From Shewanella khirikhana (lineage in GTDB: Bacteria; Pseudomonadota; Gammaproteobacteria; Enterobacterales; Shewanellaceae), in assembly GCF_003957745.1 (NCBI RefSeq), contig NZ_CP020373.1, positions 806,001-870,000 of the forward strand: 64,000 nucleotides of DNA. Reading direction: 5' to 3'. The position numbers were made by a program, and so were the translations under genes. Below are positions 28,226 through 37,195 of the stretch, one piece after another (position 1 is the first letter of the stretch; each line of letters starts with the position of its first letter). Below the pieces are notes generated by a model. It saw nothing but the letters and a program-made list of their open reading frames with translations. It did no database searches and was not told the origin of the DNA.

Positions 28226-29537
28226 AGCTATTACCGGCGGCCTGAAGCCAGGTTGCATCGGGCAAAAGGCAGGGCGCCACCGTGGCCTGATTACCACCCT
28301 GGGCACGGGCCTGCAGCAGGGCTTCTTCGGCCTCCAGCGGCAGGCAATCCCAACTGTGGGGGCGTCTTGGCACCTGATTGGCAACGCCCACCGACACAGT
28401 GAGCCAGGGCTGACTTGCCAGCAGCGGCGTGGCGATGCGGGCCTGGTTGACTCGGTGACACAGCTGGTGGGCCAGCTTAATGGCCTGCTCAAGGTCGGTG
28501 CAGGACAGCACTATCGCCAGCTTATTGCCTTCGAAACGGGCCAGGAAGTCCTGCACCCGCGAGGTGTGCTGGGTAGCAATGGCCACCAATTGTTGCAGGC
28601 TGGCTTCGGGCACTTCGGCCAGTTCATGGCCATTTTGCAGGCAGATGGGATCGGGGCTCAGCAGCAACATGGATACCGGCTCTTCCCGGCGCAGGCCGCG
28701 GAGCCACTCTTGCTGCAGGTGCTGATTGAGGGCGCTGCGGGACGCAAGCCCTGTGGTGGGGTCAACGTCGGGGTTGCGCTTTTGGCCACTTAATTGGCGC
28801 TGGATATGGCGCAGGTTATCCGACATATCCCTGAGCTCCTGATTAACCTGAGGAATGGGCGGTGCAGGCTCGCTGCCGTGGGTGGAAATCACCTGCAACT
28901 GGCGGCCCACATCCAACAGTGGCCGGATAAAGTGACGCCCCAGCAGCGACCAGGCAAGATATTGTGTCAGCAGGATAAAAAACAGCGACAGGAACATCAC
29001 AGTCATATTGAGCTGCCAGCGGCGCTTTTCGACTTCGGCGAGAATTTTCTGACTCTGGGCCACATGCAGTGAGCTTATCCTGATGGCTAAATCCCGACTC
29101 AGCTCAGCCAGGCCACGCAGCACAGGTACCCGGTCCTTATCGGGTTGCAGGCTGTCCAGTCCTTGCTTGACCCGGATGGCCATATCCCGCTCAACGCTTT
29201 GCTGTTCCAATAAGTTGCCAAGCAGCGTCGTCTGGCGCTTTTGCATCTCATCAATCAGCTTTAGCCGGCTGTTTGGCGGCAAGGTGTTCCAGTCGCGGGC
29301 GAGATTTTCAAGCCCCAGCTGCTGCAACAGGCTGTCGCGGGAAAGTTGCTGAAATTCCAGCTGGCGCTGCTGATTGGTGCTGAATTCCTGTGCCTGCTGA
29401 TTAATAGCGCCAAGGGCCATCAATCCAGTAGCAATGCCGAGCAGGGCAATGCACAGAAAGCTTTGCCATAGCCGCCGTTTCATCGCTGGCAGCGGCCTGA
29501 GTTTTGATAAGGTGGATACCTGAGCGTCCTTGTTCAC
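28224..29537 (-). CDS. Membrane sensor protein with degenerate GGDEF domain
   Basis: The 437-residue protein starts at a GTG. A transmembrane helix at ~24-44 is followed by a periplasmic helical region (~45-175, coiled, Gln-rich), a second transmembrane helix at ~176-197, a HAMP-like linker (RPLLDVGRQLQVIS), and a C-terminal domain that begins DPTTGLASRSALNQHL like a GGDEF domain. The active-site GGDEF is replaced by EGNKL (in RFEGNKLAIVL, near residue 335), so it should not make c-di-GMP. It could act as a receptor, a regulator or a csrD-like protein without an EAL domain. The stop codon TAG is formed at the end of the adjoining inverted repeat. Confidence 0.82.
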   Translation of the reverse strand: MNKDAQVSTLSKLRPLPAMKRRLWQSFLCIALLGIATGLMALGAINQQAQEFSTNQQRQLEFQQLSRDSLLQQLGLENLARDWNTLPPNSRLKLIDEMQKRQTTLLGNLLEQQSVERDMAIRVKQGLDSLQPDKDRVPVLRGLAELSRDLAIRISSLHVAQSQKILAEVEKRRWQLNMTVMFLSLFFILLTQYLAWSLLGRHFIRPLLDVGRQLQVISTHGSEPAPPIPQVNQELRDMSDNLRHIQRQLSGQKRNPDVDPTTGLASRSALNQHLQQEWLRGLRREEPVSMLLLSPDPICLQNGHELAEVPEASLQQLVAIATQHTSRVQDFLARFEGNKLAIVLSCTDLEQAIKLAHQLCHRVNQARIATPLLASQPWLTVSVGVANQVPRRPHSWDCLPLEAEEALLQARAQGGNQATVAPCLLPDATWLQAAGNS

Positions 29538-29553
29538 TGCATCGTCCCTGTGT

Positions 29554-30168
29554 TTAAGCTTTTGTGCGCCTGTCGCCTATGATGCGGGCGGGGTTGCCGG
29601 CAACAATGGCGAAGGGGGGCACATCCTTGGTGACGATAGAGCCCATGCCGACAACGGCCTGGGAGCCTATAGTCACCCCATCCACTATGCCCGCCTGAGC
29701 ACCAATCCACACATCCTCGCCTATCACTATGCCGTTGGAGCTGACTTTCTGCCGGTAAATGGCTTCATCCGGGCTCATGCCATGGTTAAAGGCGTAAATG
29801 GTAACGTTATTGGCGATGCGGGTTCTGCTGCCAATTTTGATGCCTGAGCGGCCGCCGTCAAGGGAAGCGCCATGATTTATCGCCACTTCATCGCCCATAT
29901 CAATCGGACCGTGGAGAAAGACCCCTGCCGCTATCATACATTGGTCTCCCATGCGGATATCGCGGCCGGGCTCGGCAAAAAGCTGCGCTTCGGGGGCAAT
30001 AAAGCAATGCTGGCCCAAAGTGACGGTTTCGAGCTGCACCAGCCGTGACTGGACTTCCTGCTGCCAGGGCTGTGCCCAGGCTTTATGCTTGTCTTTCAAT
30101 GAGAAATACAGCCAGGGCATCCAGGACAGACGCTTTTTATGCTGCTCGCGGTAGTCGTCAGGCGTCAT
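29554..30168 (-). CDS. Maltose/galactoside O-acetyltransferase-like hexapeptide transferase
   Basis: From the ATG at 30168 this is a 204-residue acetyl-CoA-dependent sugar O-acetyltransferase of the MaaT/LacA/NodL type. A short N-terminal helical part (MTPDDYREQHKKRLSW) precedes left-handed beta-helix repeats: NHGASLDGGRSGIKIG, ANNVTIYAFNHGM with the probable catalytic His, IGEDVWIGAQAGIVDGVTIG, ending DVPPFAIVAGNPARIIG. The frame is open 231 nt further upstream, inside trmO, but that extension is unlike the family. The chosen start overlaps the trmO 3' end by 11 nt, consistent with coupling. The substrate cannot be told. Confidence 0.87.
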   Translation of the reverse strand: MTPDDYREQHKKRLSWMPWLYFSLKDKHKAWAQPWQQEVQSRLVQLETVTLGQHCFIAPEAQLFAEPGRDIRMGDQCMIAAGVFLHGPIDMGDEVAINHGASLDGGRSGIKIGSRTRIANNVTIYAFNHGMSPDEAIYRQKVSSNGIVIGEDVWIGAQAGIVDGVTIGSQAVVGMGSIVTKDVPPFAIVAGNPARIIGDRRTKA

Positions 30169-30970
30169 TGCTTTGTCCTGAGTGGCCTTGTCCTGAGCGG
30201 CCTTGTCCTGAGACGTTTTGTCCAGATGTGTTTGGTTCAGATGTAACCTGGCCAACCTTGGTGGGTTTGAGTTCCAGCACATGGGCCTTGCCATCCTGAA
30301 TGCACCAGAAAATATCCAGATCGTACAGGGCAACCTGATACAGCTTGGGATCGTCTTTTGCCTTCTTGTAGGCCGGGCGCGGGTCCTGGGCCAGTACACC
30401 GTCTATCAGCGCCGCCAAATCCGGGCGGGCATCGCCCTGGCCGAGGGAGGCGATTTGCACCGATGCCGTCTCGCTGTAGCTTACCTCAATCAATACCGGG
30501 GCTTCCTGCGCCATGCCGCCCTTTGCATCCACTATGGCATCGGAGAAGGGAATATAGGGTTTGATATCTATGATGGGGGTGCCATCAAGTAAATCCATGC
30601 CACTGATTTCGAGGCACAATTTCCCTTTTCGTTTCACTATACCGTGCAGGCGCACAACCGACTGGCCTATGCCATTGGGGCGAAAGGTGGAGCGGGTGGC
30701 AAACACCCCCAGCTTTTCATTGCCGCCAAGGCGCGGTGGTCGCACTGTGTTTTTCCAGCCCTGAGACAGGTTTTCATGGAAGCAAAACAGCAGCCACAGG
30801 TGGGAATATTGCTCAAGCCCGCGCACTGTGTCGGGATCGTTAAAGGGTGGCAGCAGCTCCACAAAACCGTGGGCGTTTACCAGCCCCGGTTGCCGTGGAA
30901 TACCGAATTTTTGCCGATAGGGCGTGTGGCAGGTCGCCACCGCCTGAATGAGATTTTCGAACGCCTTCAT
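30158..30970 (-). CDS. trmO: tRNA (N6-threonylcarbamoyladenosine37-N6)-methyltransferase TrmO
   Basis: TrmO (TsaA/YaeB) uses S-adenosylmethionine to methylate t6A37 of tRNA-Thr (GGU), improving decoding. The protein has 270 residues (E. coli 235). It shows the TsaA signatures FGIPRQPGLV, YSHLWLLFCFHEN, GVFATRSTFRPNGIGQS and DLLDGTPIIDIKPYIPFSDA. The C-terminal 20 or so residues are a low-complexity SGQ repeat (SGQNVSGQGRSGQGHSGQ) coded by a ~15-bp DNA repeat at 30170-30225, which is not part of the usual enzyme. rcsF lies just upstream, 3 nt away, and the acetyltransferase overlaps downstream. Confidence 0.92.
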   Translation of the reverse strand: MKAFENLIQAVATCHTPYRQKFGIPRQPGLVNAHGFVELLPPFNDPDTVRGLEQYSHLWLLFCFHENLSQGWKNTVRPPRLGGNEKLGVFATRSTFRPNGIGQSVVRLHGIVKRKGKLCLEISGMDLLDGTPIIDIKPYIPFSDAIVDAKGGMAQEAPVLIEVSYSETASVQIASLGQGDARPDLAALIDGVLAQDPRPAYKKAKDDPKLYQVALYDLDIFWCIQDGKAHVLELKPTKVGQVTSEPNTSGQNVSGQGRSGQGHSGQSNDA

Positions 30971-30973
30971 AAC

Positions 30974-31369
30974 TTAGTCGGCGCTGGCCTGACGGATGGC
31001 CTGACCCACACACAGGCTGCGGCTGCTGCAACCGCCGCCGGGCTCGGTGATCAGGGTACAGTTTTTGATAATAAGGCCGTTGGCGCCTTTATCAGCGGCC
31101 TTGCGGCGGGCATCGGTGCGGGCATCGGCAAGACTGACCGGCACATCCTGAGGGCTTGCCTGACAGGCTTCGCCTTCAACCAGGCCCAGAATTTCGTAGC
31201 GACCTGAGGGTTGTTGATTGGCTTCGAACAGCACTACATCACTGGCCTTGAAGTAATCGTTGATGGCCTCACGGTCGAGGTTGCTGGAAAAGCGATAGTC
31301 CGATGAGCAGCCTGCGAGGGCCAGCAATGCCGCAACCCCGGCTGCGGTGGTCAGATTACGTAGGGTCAT
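30974..31369 (-). CDS. rcsF: RcsF-like outer-membrane lipoprotein
   Basis: The 131-residue lipoprotein starts at the ATG at 31369. The lipobox is LALAGC with the lipidated Cys at 21, followed by SS, fitting outer-membrane sorting. The C-terminal domain has the RcsF-like arrangement of four cysteines (GEACQAS ... IKNCTLI ... GGGCSSRSLC) that form disulfides, and ARTDARRKAADKGANGLI. RcsF senses envelope stress and signals to the Rcs phosphorelay in enterobacteria. No rcsBCD genes are in this window, so its partner here is unknown. A longer frame to 31426 lacks a lipoprotein start. Confidence 0.85.
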   Translation of the reverse strand: MTLRNLTTAAGVAALLALAGCSSDYRFSSNLDREAINDYFKASDVVLFEANQQPSGRYEILGLVEGEACQASPQDVPVSLADARTDARRKAADKGANGLIIKNCTLITEPGGGCSSRSLCVGQAIRQASAD

Positions 31370-31524
31370 GATGGGTCCTGTCGGCGTTTGGCGGGCGCTC
31401 CTGCGCCGCGGCACATGCCCCGGCAAGGTGCATCCGGGGCATTGGTTATAAAATTCTGCGTGTCCGGCGAGGCTTCAGTCAGATCTCACAGAGGGAAACC
31501 GGCGCCGGGCTAATCTGCAAAATT

Positions 31525-32784
31525 CTATCGCTTCAAGTACTTTTGATAAAGCTGATCGGCACGGGTTTTCAAATCAATCTCACGGCCGTCAATAAATACC
31601 TGCTGGATGCGGGCACTCATGGGGTCGAGAATATCACCCTCGGCCAGGACCAGATTGGCGCGAAAGCCTTCCTTGATAGCACCCATATCATCGACACCGG
31701 CAATTTTGGCGGCATCCAGGGTAATGGCCTTGAGTGCGGCGTCTTTACCCAGTCCATTGGCGGCGGCATAACCGGCGGCAAAGGGCAGGTTGCGGGCATC
31801 CCAATCGCCGCTGTAGGCAATGGCGAAGTCGATGCCGGCCTTGGCAAGCCTGCTTGGCACCACAAAGGCCTCGTCGATGTTGTCATCCCTGTGCCGTGGC
31901 AGGCTCAGTACCGAAGGATAAACCACCGCCACACCGGCCTCTTTGATGGCATCGGCATGACGCCAGGCATCATAACCACCAACAATCACGGCCTTGAGCT
32001 GGTATTGGCGCACCAATGGCAGGGCTTCGCTGATGGCGCGGCTGTCGTTGAGGTGTAAAAACAGCCTGGCCTTGCCGGCAAACAGCGGCTGCATGGCTTC
32101 AAAGCGGCGATGGCTCAGGCCTGGTTCGGCAGCTTTACGATCGGCAAAGGCATGGGCGCTGGCAAAGAGATTGGCAATGTCATCCAGCGCTTTTTGGTGC
32201 TCTTCCAGCGCCTTGGCTTTCTCGTCCGGCTTGCTTGGCAAACCGCCAAGCTCTGGCCAGTAAAGGTGCAAGCTCATTGGTGTTGGCACCAGTGCATCTT
32301 CCACTGTCCAGCTGTCGAGGTTCACCAGCGCGCTTTGCCCGGCCAGCAGCTCGCCCTGGGGCACAATCTGGGCGTGGGTTATGCCATTGCGTCTTAAGGT
32401 GGGGATGATTTCCGAGTCTGGGTTAAACACCGATTGCGCCCTGAGCTCGGCGTTGTTCAGTCCCACATCAAAGGTGTCTACGGTTGGGCGCACCATGGAA
32501 ATCTCCACCATGCCGACCTGGGTATCCAGGGCGACAAGGCCGGGGTAGAGGTGCTTGCCTTTGGCATCTATGATGCGGGCGTTTTCAACCTCAAGCTGAG
32601 TACCAATGGCCTTGATACGGCCGTTCTCAATCAGCACCTGGGTATTTTCTTTGACGCCATCGGACACTGTATGCACCGTGGCATGGGTGAACAGAATGGC
32701 GTCAGATTGCGAGTTTGCCGGCACCATATCGTGGGCGCTGGCAGCGGCACCCAACAGCGCCAGTGGCAGAAGTAAATGTCTCAT
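31525..32784 (-). CDS. Amidohydrolase-superfamily protein lacking the HxH metal motif
   Basis: The 419-residue protein starts at the ATG at 32784 with a signal peptide (MRHLLLPLALLGAAASAHD). It resembles imidazolonepropionase-type periplasmic amidohydrolases: a beta-sandwich start (ATVHTVSDGVKENTQVLIENGRIKAIG), KGKHLYPGLV, and a C-terminal end with IKEGFRANLVLAEGDI. Where active members have HxH after the PGLID motif, this has ALDTQVGM, so the usual zinc ligands are missing. It may be an inactive partner of the protein coded upstream, whose TGA overlaps this ATG by 4 nt (ATGA). Substrate unknown. Confidence 0.82.
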   Translation of the reverse strand: MRHLLLPLALLGAAASAHDMVPANSQSDAILFTHATVHTVSDGVKENTQVLIENGRIKAIGTQLEVENARIIDAKGKHLYPGLVALDTQVGMVEISMVRPTVDTFDVGLNNAELRAQSVFNPDSEIIPTLRRNGITHAQIVPQGELLAGQSALVNLDSWTVEDALVPTPMSLHLYWPELGGLPSKPDEKAKALEEHQKALDDIANLFASAHAFADRKAAEPGLSHRRFEAMQPLFAGKARLFLHLNDSRAISEALPLVRQYQLKAVIVGGYDAWRHADAIKEAGVAVVYPSVLSLPRHRDDNIDEAFVVPSRLAKAGIDFAIAYSGDWDARNLPFAAGYAAANGLGKDAALKAITLDAAKIAGVDDMGAIKEGFRANLVLAEGDILDPMSARIQQVFIDGREIDLKTRADQLYQKYLKR

Positions 32785-35606
32785 TGGTGGGCTCCGTGTT
32801 GATGCTGGTTGCTGCGATTCTGGCCTGCAAAAATAAAGTGGGTGTCGCAGTGCCACTCGGGTTCAAGCACATCAGACGGTGTCTCGCCTGCTTTTTCGCT
32901 TTCATCCAGCGTCAGAATTTTTTGCACCAGAGCACGTTTTTCCTCGGCCTGCGCCTGTCTCATGGCGGCGTCTTCTTCTTTGGAATAGAAACGCTTGCCA
33001 TCGACCCAAACCATATGGGTTCGGGCGTAAACCGACAGCGGGTTGGCATCCCACAGCACCAGATCGGCAACCTTGCCTTCTTTGATGGAGCCGGTGTCTT
33101 TGTCAATGCCCAGCTGTTTGGCGGGGTTGATGGTGATCATCTTCCAGGCTTCTTCCGGGCTCATGTCGCAATACATCATCGATTTGGCGGCTTCCTGATT
33201 GAGGCGGCGCTGCATCTCGAAGCTGTCGGAGTTGAGGCTGGTCAGCACCCCGGCCTGCTGCATCAAACAGGCGTTTTGCACTATGGCGTCGTACACCTCA
33301 AATTTATAGGCCCACCAGTCGGAGAAGGTTGAAGCCCCGGCGCCGTGGGCCGCCAGCTCTTTGGCAACCTTGTAGCCTTCAAGCACGTGGGTAAAGGCTT
33401 TAACCTTAAAGCCGTAAGCTTCGGCGAGGCGCATAAACATCAGAATTTCGGATTGTACGTAGGAGTGAATGTGCACATCGCGCTGGCTTTCCAGCACTTC
33501 GGCAATGGCTTCCAGTCGTAAATTCGGGCGAGGGCTCAACTGCTGGTTTCGCTCTTTGGCAGCAAGCTGGTTGTAGCTGGCGAATGCCTTGCGGTAATCG
33601 CGTGCGGCATCGAAGGCGTCGGCCATAACTGACTCTACCCCCATGCGGCTTTGGGGGAAGCGAATGGTAAAATCATCGCCCCAGTTGGCCTGCTTGACGT
33701 TTTCGCCCAGGGCAAACTTGATGCTGCCCGGCGCCCCCTGATACTTAAGACCTTCACTGCTCTCGCCCCAGCGCAGTTTAATCAGCTGGCTCTGGCCGCC
33801 AATGGGGTTGGCGCTGCCGTGGAGCAGCTGCGCCGTGGTCACGCCACCGGCGAGGGAGCGATAGATGGAAACATCTTCGGGGTTCAGCACATCACCGATG
33901 CGGACTTCGGATGTTACTGCGTCTGTGTCTTCATTGGTGCCGCCGTTAAGCGCAATATGGGAGTGCTCGTCCACAATACCGGCGGTGAGGTGTTTGCCAC
34001 GGCCATCAATTTTGCTGTAACCCGGCGGGGTCATCAGCTGTTGACCGATTTGCAAAATACGGCCCTTGCTGATGATAACGTCGGTGTTTTCCAGCACGCC
34101 GGCGGCTTCCGAGGTCCAGACAGTGGCGCCCTGAATATGCACCTTGTCGTTGCTGGGCAGGGCGGCGCGGCCAAAGGCTACGTTGGGGAAGGTCAGGGCA
34201 CCGGCGAAGGTGTCGGTTGCTTCGGCGCTATTGTTTGCATCAGCGCTCTTGGCATCGGCTTGCTTGGCGGCTGTCGCCTTGGTCAGAGTCAGTGGCAAAG
34301 CCGCACCATCGCTGCTGACCGCCTGTCCGGTCAGGCGGGTCATATCCAGTTTTACTCTGAATTTGCTGTTGCTGCCCGGCAGCTCAGCGCGTCCAAGCAG
34401 GGCATTGACTGTGCCTTGTACTTCCAGCGGTTTACCATCGAGCGTGACTTTTATGCCGCCGTCATAACCAAGGCTCAGTGGCAGGGATGTATCGCCAAGT
34501 TGCAACTGATAGTCGCCAACCAGGACTCGCACGTCTTTGGGGATAATGGCGTTCTCTTGTCCCTGCAGGAACACGCTCACCAGTTTGCCGTCAACAAAAG
34601 GGTTACCCTGATACACCGCCAAATCGGCCACAAAACCGGGTTCGATTTTGCCAGCCATACCGGCGACCCCGGCAATAGCGGCGGCTCTGGTGGTCAGCGC
34701 TGCTAATGCGTCTTGCTCGCTCAGACCGGCCTTGATGGCTTTTTGCAGCCGAGGCCAGAAGTCTTTTTTATCTTCAATGCCGTGCAGGGTAAGGGAAAAA
34801 CTAACACCTGCCTGACTCAGGGCGGCGGGGTTGGTGCTGGCGCGCTCCCAGTGGCGCAGTTCGGCCAGTTTGAGATGATGGCTTAAATCCGGATCGCTGA
34901 CATCGGGCGCGGCGGGGAAATTCAGCGGCAGAATAAGCTCAAATGAGGTGTTTTTAATTTCATCGATACGCGCATATTCTCGGCCATTTCCCAGAAGTGC
35001 GCCCTTCAAATTAAATTCGCCCATCAGCTTTGCAGCCCTGAGCTGACTATTTAAATCCTGAGTATCAAATACATAATAATGTGGCTGGTTGCTTGAGAGT
35101 GCTTCAAGGGCGGCATTGAATTCAAGCGCACCCGTGCCGGCCAAGGCGGCGTTTTTACCATACCAACTCGCATCCAGCAGGGTTTGGCGAATTAATGCCA
35201 TGGCACCCATCAGTGAGTTGGGGTAGTCCTGCGCAGAGCTGCCTTTATCAAAAGACAGGAAATGATTCGCTTCGGCGCGGTAAACCAGCTCATTGGCAAT
35301 TTTATCGGCAAGGGAAACATGGACACCCTGACCACGGAAAATGCCATCAAACTTTGCCGATTGCACACTGGTAAAGCCGTTATTAATCCAGCTTTGTGCC
35401 TCTTCGTGGTTGCCGGCAAATTCATGTGCCCAGACTTTTTCTGCATGAATGGCACCGTTGGCAGCATTACCGCCAATACGGGCAATTTCATACACGGGCG
35501 CAGTTTTCTCCGTGCTGGGATAGCTAAAGCCAATACCATATTGGCTGAAGGGGTCGATAAAGCCCGGGTAAATATCCAGGCCCTGCATATTAATTACCGT
35601 AGCACC
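32781..35606 (-). pseudogene. Two-domain amidohydrolase, 3' part, separated from its start by an insertion sequence
   Basis: This is the main body of a large amidohydrolase gene. Joined to the fragment at 36821-37049 after removing the IS and one copy of the 10-bp duplication, it reads in frame across PAGAT-VINMQGLDIYPGFID to give about 1014 residues. There are two amidohydrolase domains. The N-terminal one has DIYPGFIDPFSQYG, lacking HxH. The C-terminal one has the canonical LTAGIVDEHSHIALNGG plus GGVTTAQLLHGSANPIGGQ and LGIDKDTGSIKEGKVADLVLWD. In the interrupted state the first in-frame ATG/GTG-type start comes from IS sequence (ORF to 35642), without the signal peptide. It is followed by the companion gene with a 4-nt overlap. 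Confidence 0.85.
35597..35606. repeat. Target-site duplication, left copy
   Basis: CCGTAGCACC directly abuts the left inverted repeat of the IS and is repeated exactly at 36821-36830. Confidence 0.88.
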
Positions 35607-36820
35607 CAGGGCCGGAGCATACTTTGAGCAGTTTCTAACCAAAGAACACTCTTTCCCGATAATCGTCGCACCAGCCAGCCTGTTTTAGCTTGTTTCTCTG
35701 GCTCGGGGCGCCACAGTCACATTGCCGTAGCATATTCATGACGAAGCGGCGGAACAGGGCTACGTTTTCGACAGCCCCTTCAAGTGCTATCCGTGAGTCG
35801 TCTTCTTTGAAAACTACATCCAGCACGTAATGCTGACTGTTTTCAATCCGCCAGTGCTGACGGATGTAATGACCAAGCAATTTATGCCGTGGTGATAGCG
35901 AGCTCACGTAGTAGCTGGTATCTGTCGTTGTCTTACCATTCTGCGAGCGATGTCGTTCCACAGCGACGATGCTTCGGATTGTTGGCCATCTTTCTGCAAG
36001 CTTTTCAGGCAGCTTTGCCTTCAGTTGGAAAACGTAGCGCTCTTCTTTTCGGCCATGGGCTTCTTGTTTGATTTCGGTGACAACTTTCTCTTTCTTCGCA
36101 TCGAAAACAGTCTGAAACTGCGACTGAACAGCCTCCCAAAGAGCAGGCTGGTTATTTTTGACCTGAACAACAACGTGAGCCTTCTTTTCGCTGATTTTCT
36201 CCAGCGTTTCGCGCTGGCAGTGCAAGGCATCAAGTGTGATCACCGCGCCTTTCAGGTTAAGAACATCAAGCATCTGCCGAACCACGCTGATTTCACCGTT
36301 CTTGGTTTGGGTTGGCTTTTGGCTAAGGACCAATCCGTTTTCGGTGTCGTAGGCTGTAACCAACTGCAACGCCGTTTTGGAGTCATTGCGGTAAGAGCCT
36401 CTGAGCACCTTGCCGTCAAAAGCTATTACGGGTTTACCGATGCTGGCTCGCTGTTCATTCACCCAATTCAGCAGCGCTTCGAGCAATGACTCCGCGACCA
36501 CGGTACGAAGGATCCGCGCAATAGTGTGTCTTCGGGGAATACCATGCTCAAACGGGCGAAATTTTCGCAGCCATGGCAGTTTATGGTCACCGTAAGTTTG
36601 AATATCCTGCCAGCCCTCGGCACCTGACATGATGGCGCTTAGTACGAGGAACATGACATCCACAAGGTCATGCCTTTGATTAACTTCAGAGCGGGTTTCT
36701 TCTACAACGGTCAGGTGTTCGAGCAAGTTCATTGGAGCAGCGACTGATTAAATGAACCGCTATTAGATCACAGCTGATCTGCTCACTCAACACTGGCTAG
36801 AAAAGTACGATCCCGCCCTG
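35607..36820. mobile_element. Complete ISAs1-family insertion sequence (1214 bp)
   Basis: The boundaries are set by a 10-bp direct duplication (CCGTAGCACC) on both sides and by imperfect terminal inverted repeats: CAGGGCCGGAGCATACTTT at 35607-35625 and, on the other strand at 36820-36802, CAGGGCGGGATCGTACTTT (16 of 19 match). It carries one transposase gene. The element is inserted in the amidohydrolase gene; both ends, the transposase and the duplication are intact, so the insertion appears recent and the element may be active. Confidence 0.92.
35635..36732 (-). CDS. ISAs1-family transposase
   Basis: The 365-residue DDE transposase belongs to the ISAs1 (H-repeat-associated) type. An N-terminal DUF-like helical part (LVDVMFLVLSAIMSGAEGWQDI) precedes the catalytic core with Asp106 in AFDGKVLRGS, Asp168 in ITLDALHCQ and Glu297 in QHWRIENSQHYVLDVVF. 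The length and motifs match the family and there is no frameshift. It is the only gene of the 1214-bp element and is transcribed in the same direction as the interrupted amidohydrolase gene. Confidence 0.94.
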   Translation of the reverse strand: MNLLEHLTVVEETRSEVNQRHDLVDVMFLVLSAIMSGAEGWQDIQTYGDHKLPWLRKFRPFEHGIPRRHTIARILRTVVAESLLEALLNWVNEQRASIGKPVIAFDGKVLRGSYRNDSKTALQLVTAYDTENGLVLSQKPTQTKNGEISVVRQMLDVLNLKGAVITLDALHCQRETLEKISEKKAHVVVQVKNNQPALWEAVQSQFQTVFDAKKEKVVTEIKQEAHGRKEERYVFQLKAKLPEKLAERWPTIRSIVAVERHRSQNGKTTTDTSYYVSSLSPRHKLLGHYIRQHWRIENSQHYVLDVVFKEDDSRIALEGAVENVALFRRFVMNMLRQCDCGAPSQRNKLKQAGWCDDYRERVFFG

Positions 36821-36830
36821 CCGTAGCACC
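36821..36830. repeat. Target-site duplication, right copy
   Basis: CCGTAGCACC, an exact copy of 35597-35606, immediately outside the right inverted repeat of the IS. Confidence 0.88.
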
Positions 36831-37049
36831 GGCTGGCGCGGCCTGGCCTTTTAATATGGATTTGATTTTATTGCCTTCAATGACCAGGGTTCCCCGCTCC
36901 ACGACTTGCCCGGGAGCCAGATGTAATCGGGCGCCTTCGATGGCTATCAGTGACTGCGGATCGGATGTCAGTAAGGTTTTGGCATCTGTACTCAACGGGA
37001 TGCTGGATAGTCCCAGTAGGAGTAAGATGAAGTTATTGTTATTTTTCAT
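36821..37049 (-). pseudogene. Two-domain amidohydrolase, 5' fragment
   Basis: This is the N-terminal piece of the IS-split amidohydrolase. It starts at the ATG at 37049 with an Asn-rich start and a signal peptide (MKNNNNFILLLLGLSSIPLSTDAK), then SLIAIEGARLHLAPGQVVERG and GNKIKSIL, the opening beta-sandwich of an amidohydrolase. Translation continues 38 nt into the IS and stops at 36783. The last host codons GGT-GCT-ACG line up with the same codons in the 3' part, proving that the two pieces were one gene. Confidence 0.85.
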
Positions 37050-37152
37050 CGTACTGGTGTTGTCTTTTCTGTAGGCAAAAGTAGATAAGAGAGTAACGGA
37101 AGACGCAATTGAATGGCAGTACTGAATTGTAAAAAGGTTTTCACACAAATAA

Positions 37153-37180
37153 AAAAGGCCGATATGAAATCGGCCTTAAT
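37153..37180 (-). terminator. Terminator of hns
   Basis: The perfect 9-bp stem AAGGCCGAT / ATCGGCCTT, read on the - strand, is followed by a run of T residues (TTTTTTATTTG), 17 nt after the hns stop. Confidence 0.9.
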
Positions 37181-37195
37181 ATTTTGAGTATTCAC

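Noticed and set aside
33651..34706. 351-codon open frame on the + strand inside the amidohydrolase gene
   Set aside because: It is fully antisense to a gene with clear family motifs; the translation is Gly/Ala/His-rich and shows no motifs.
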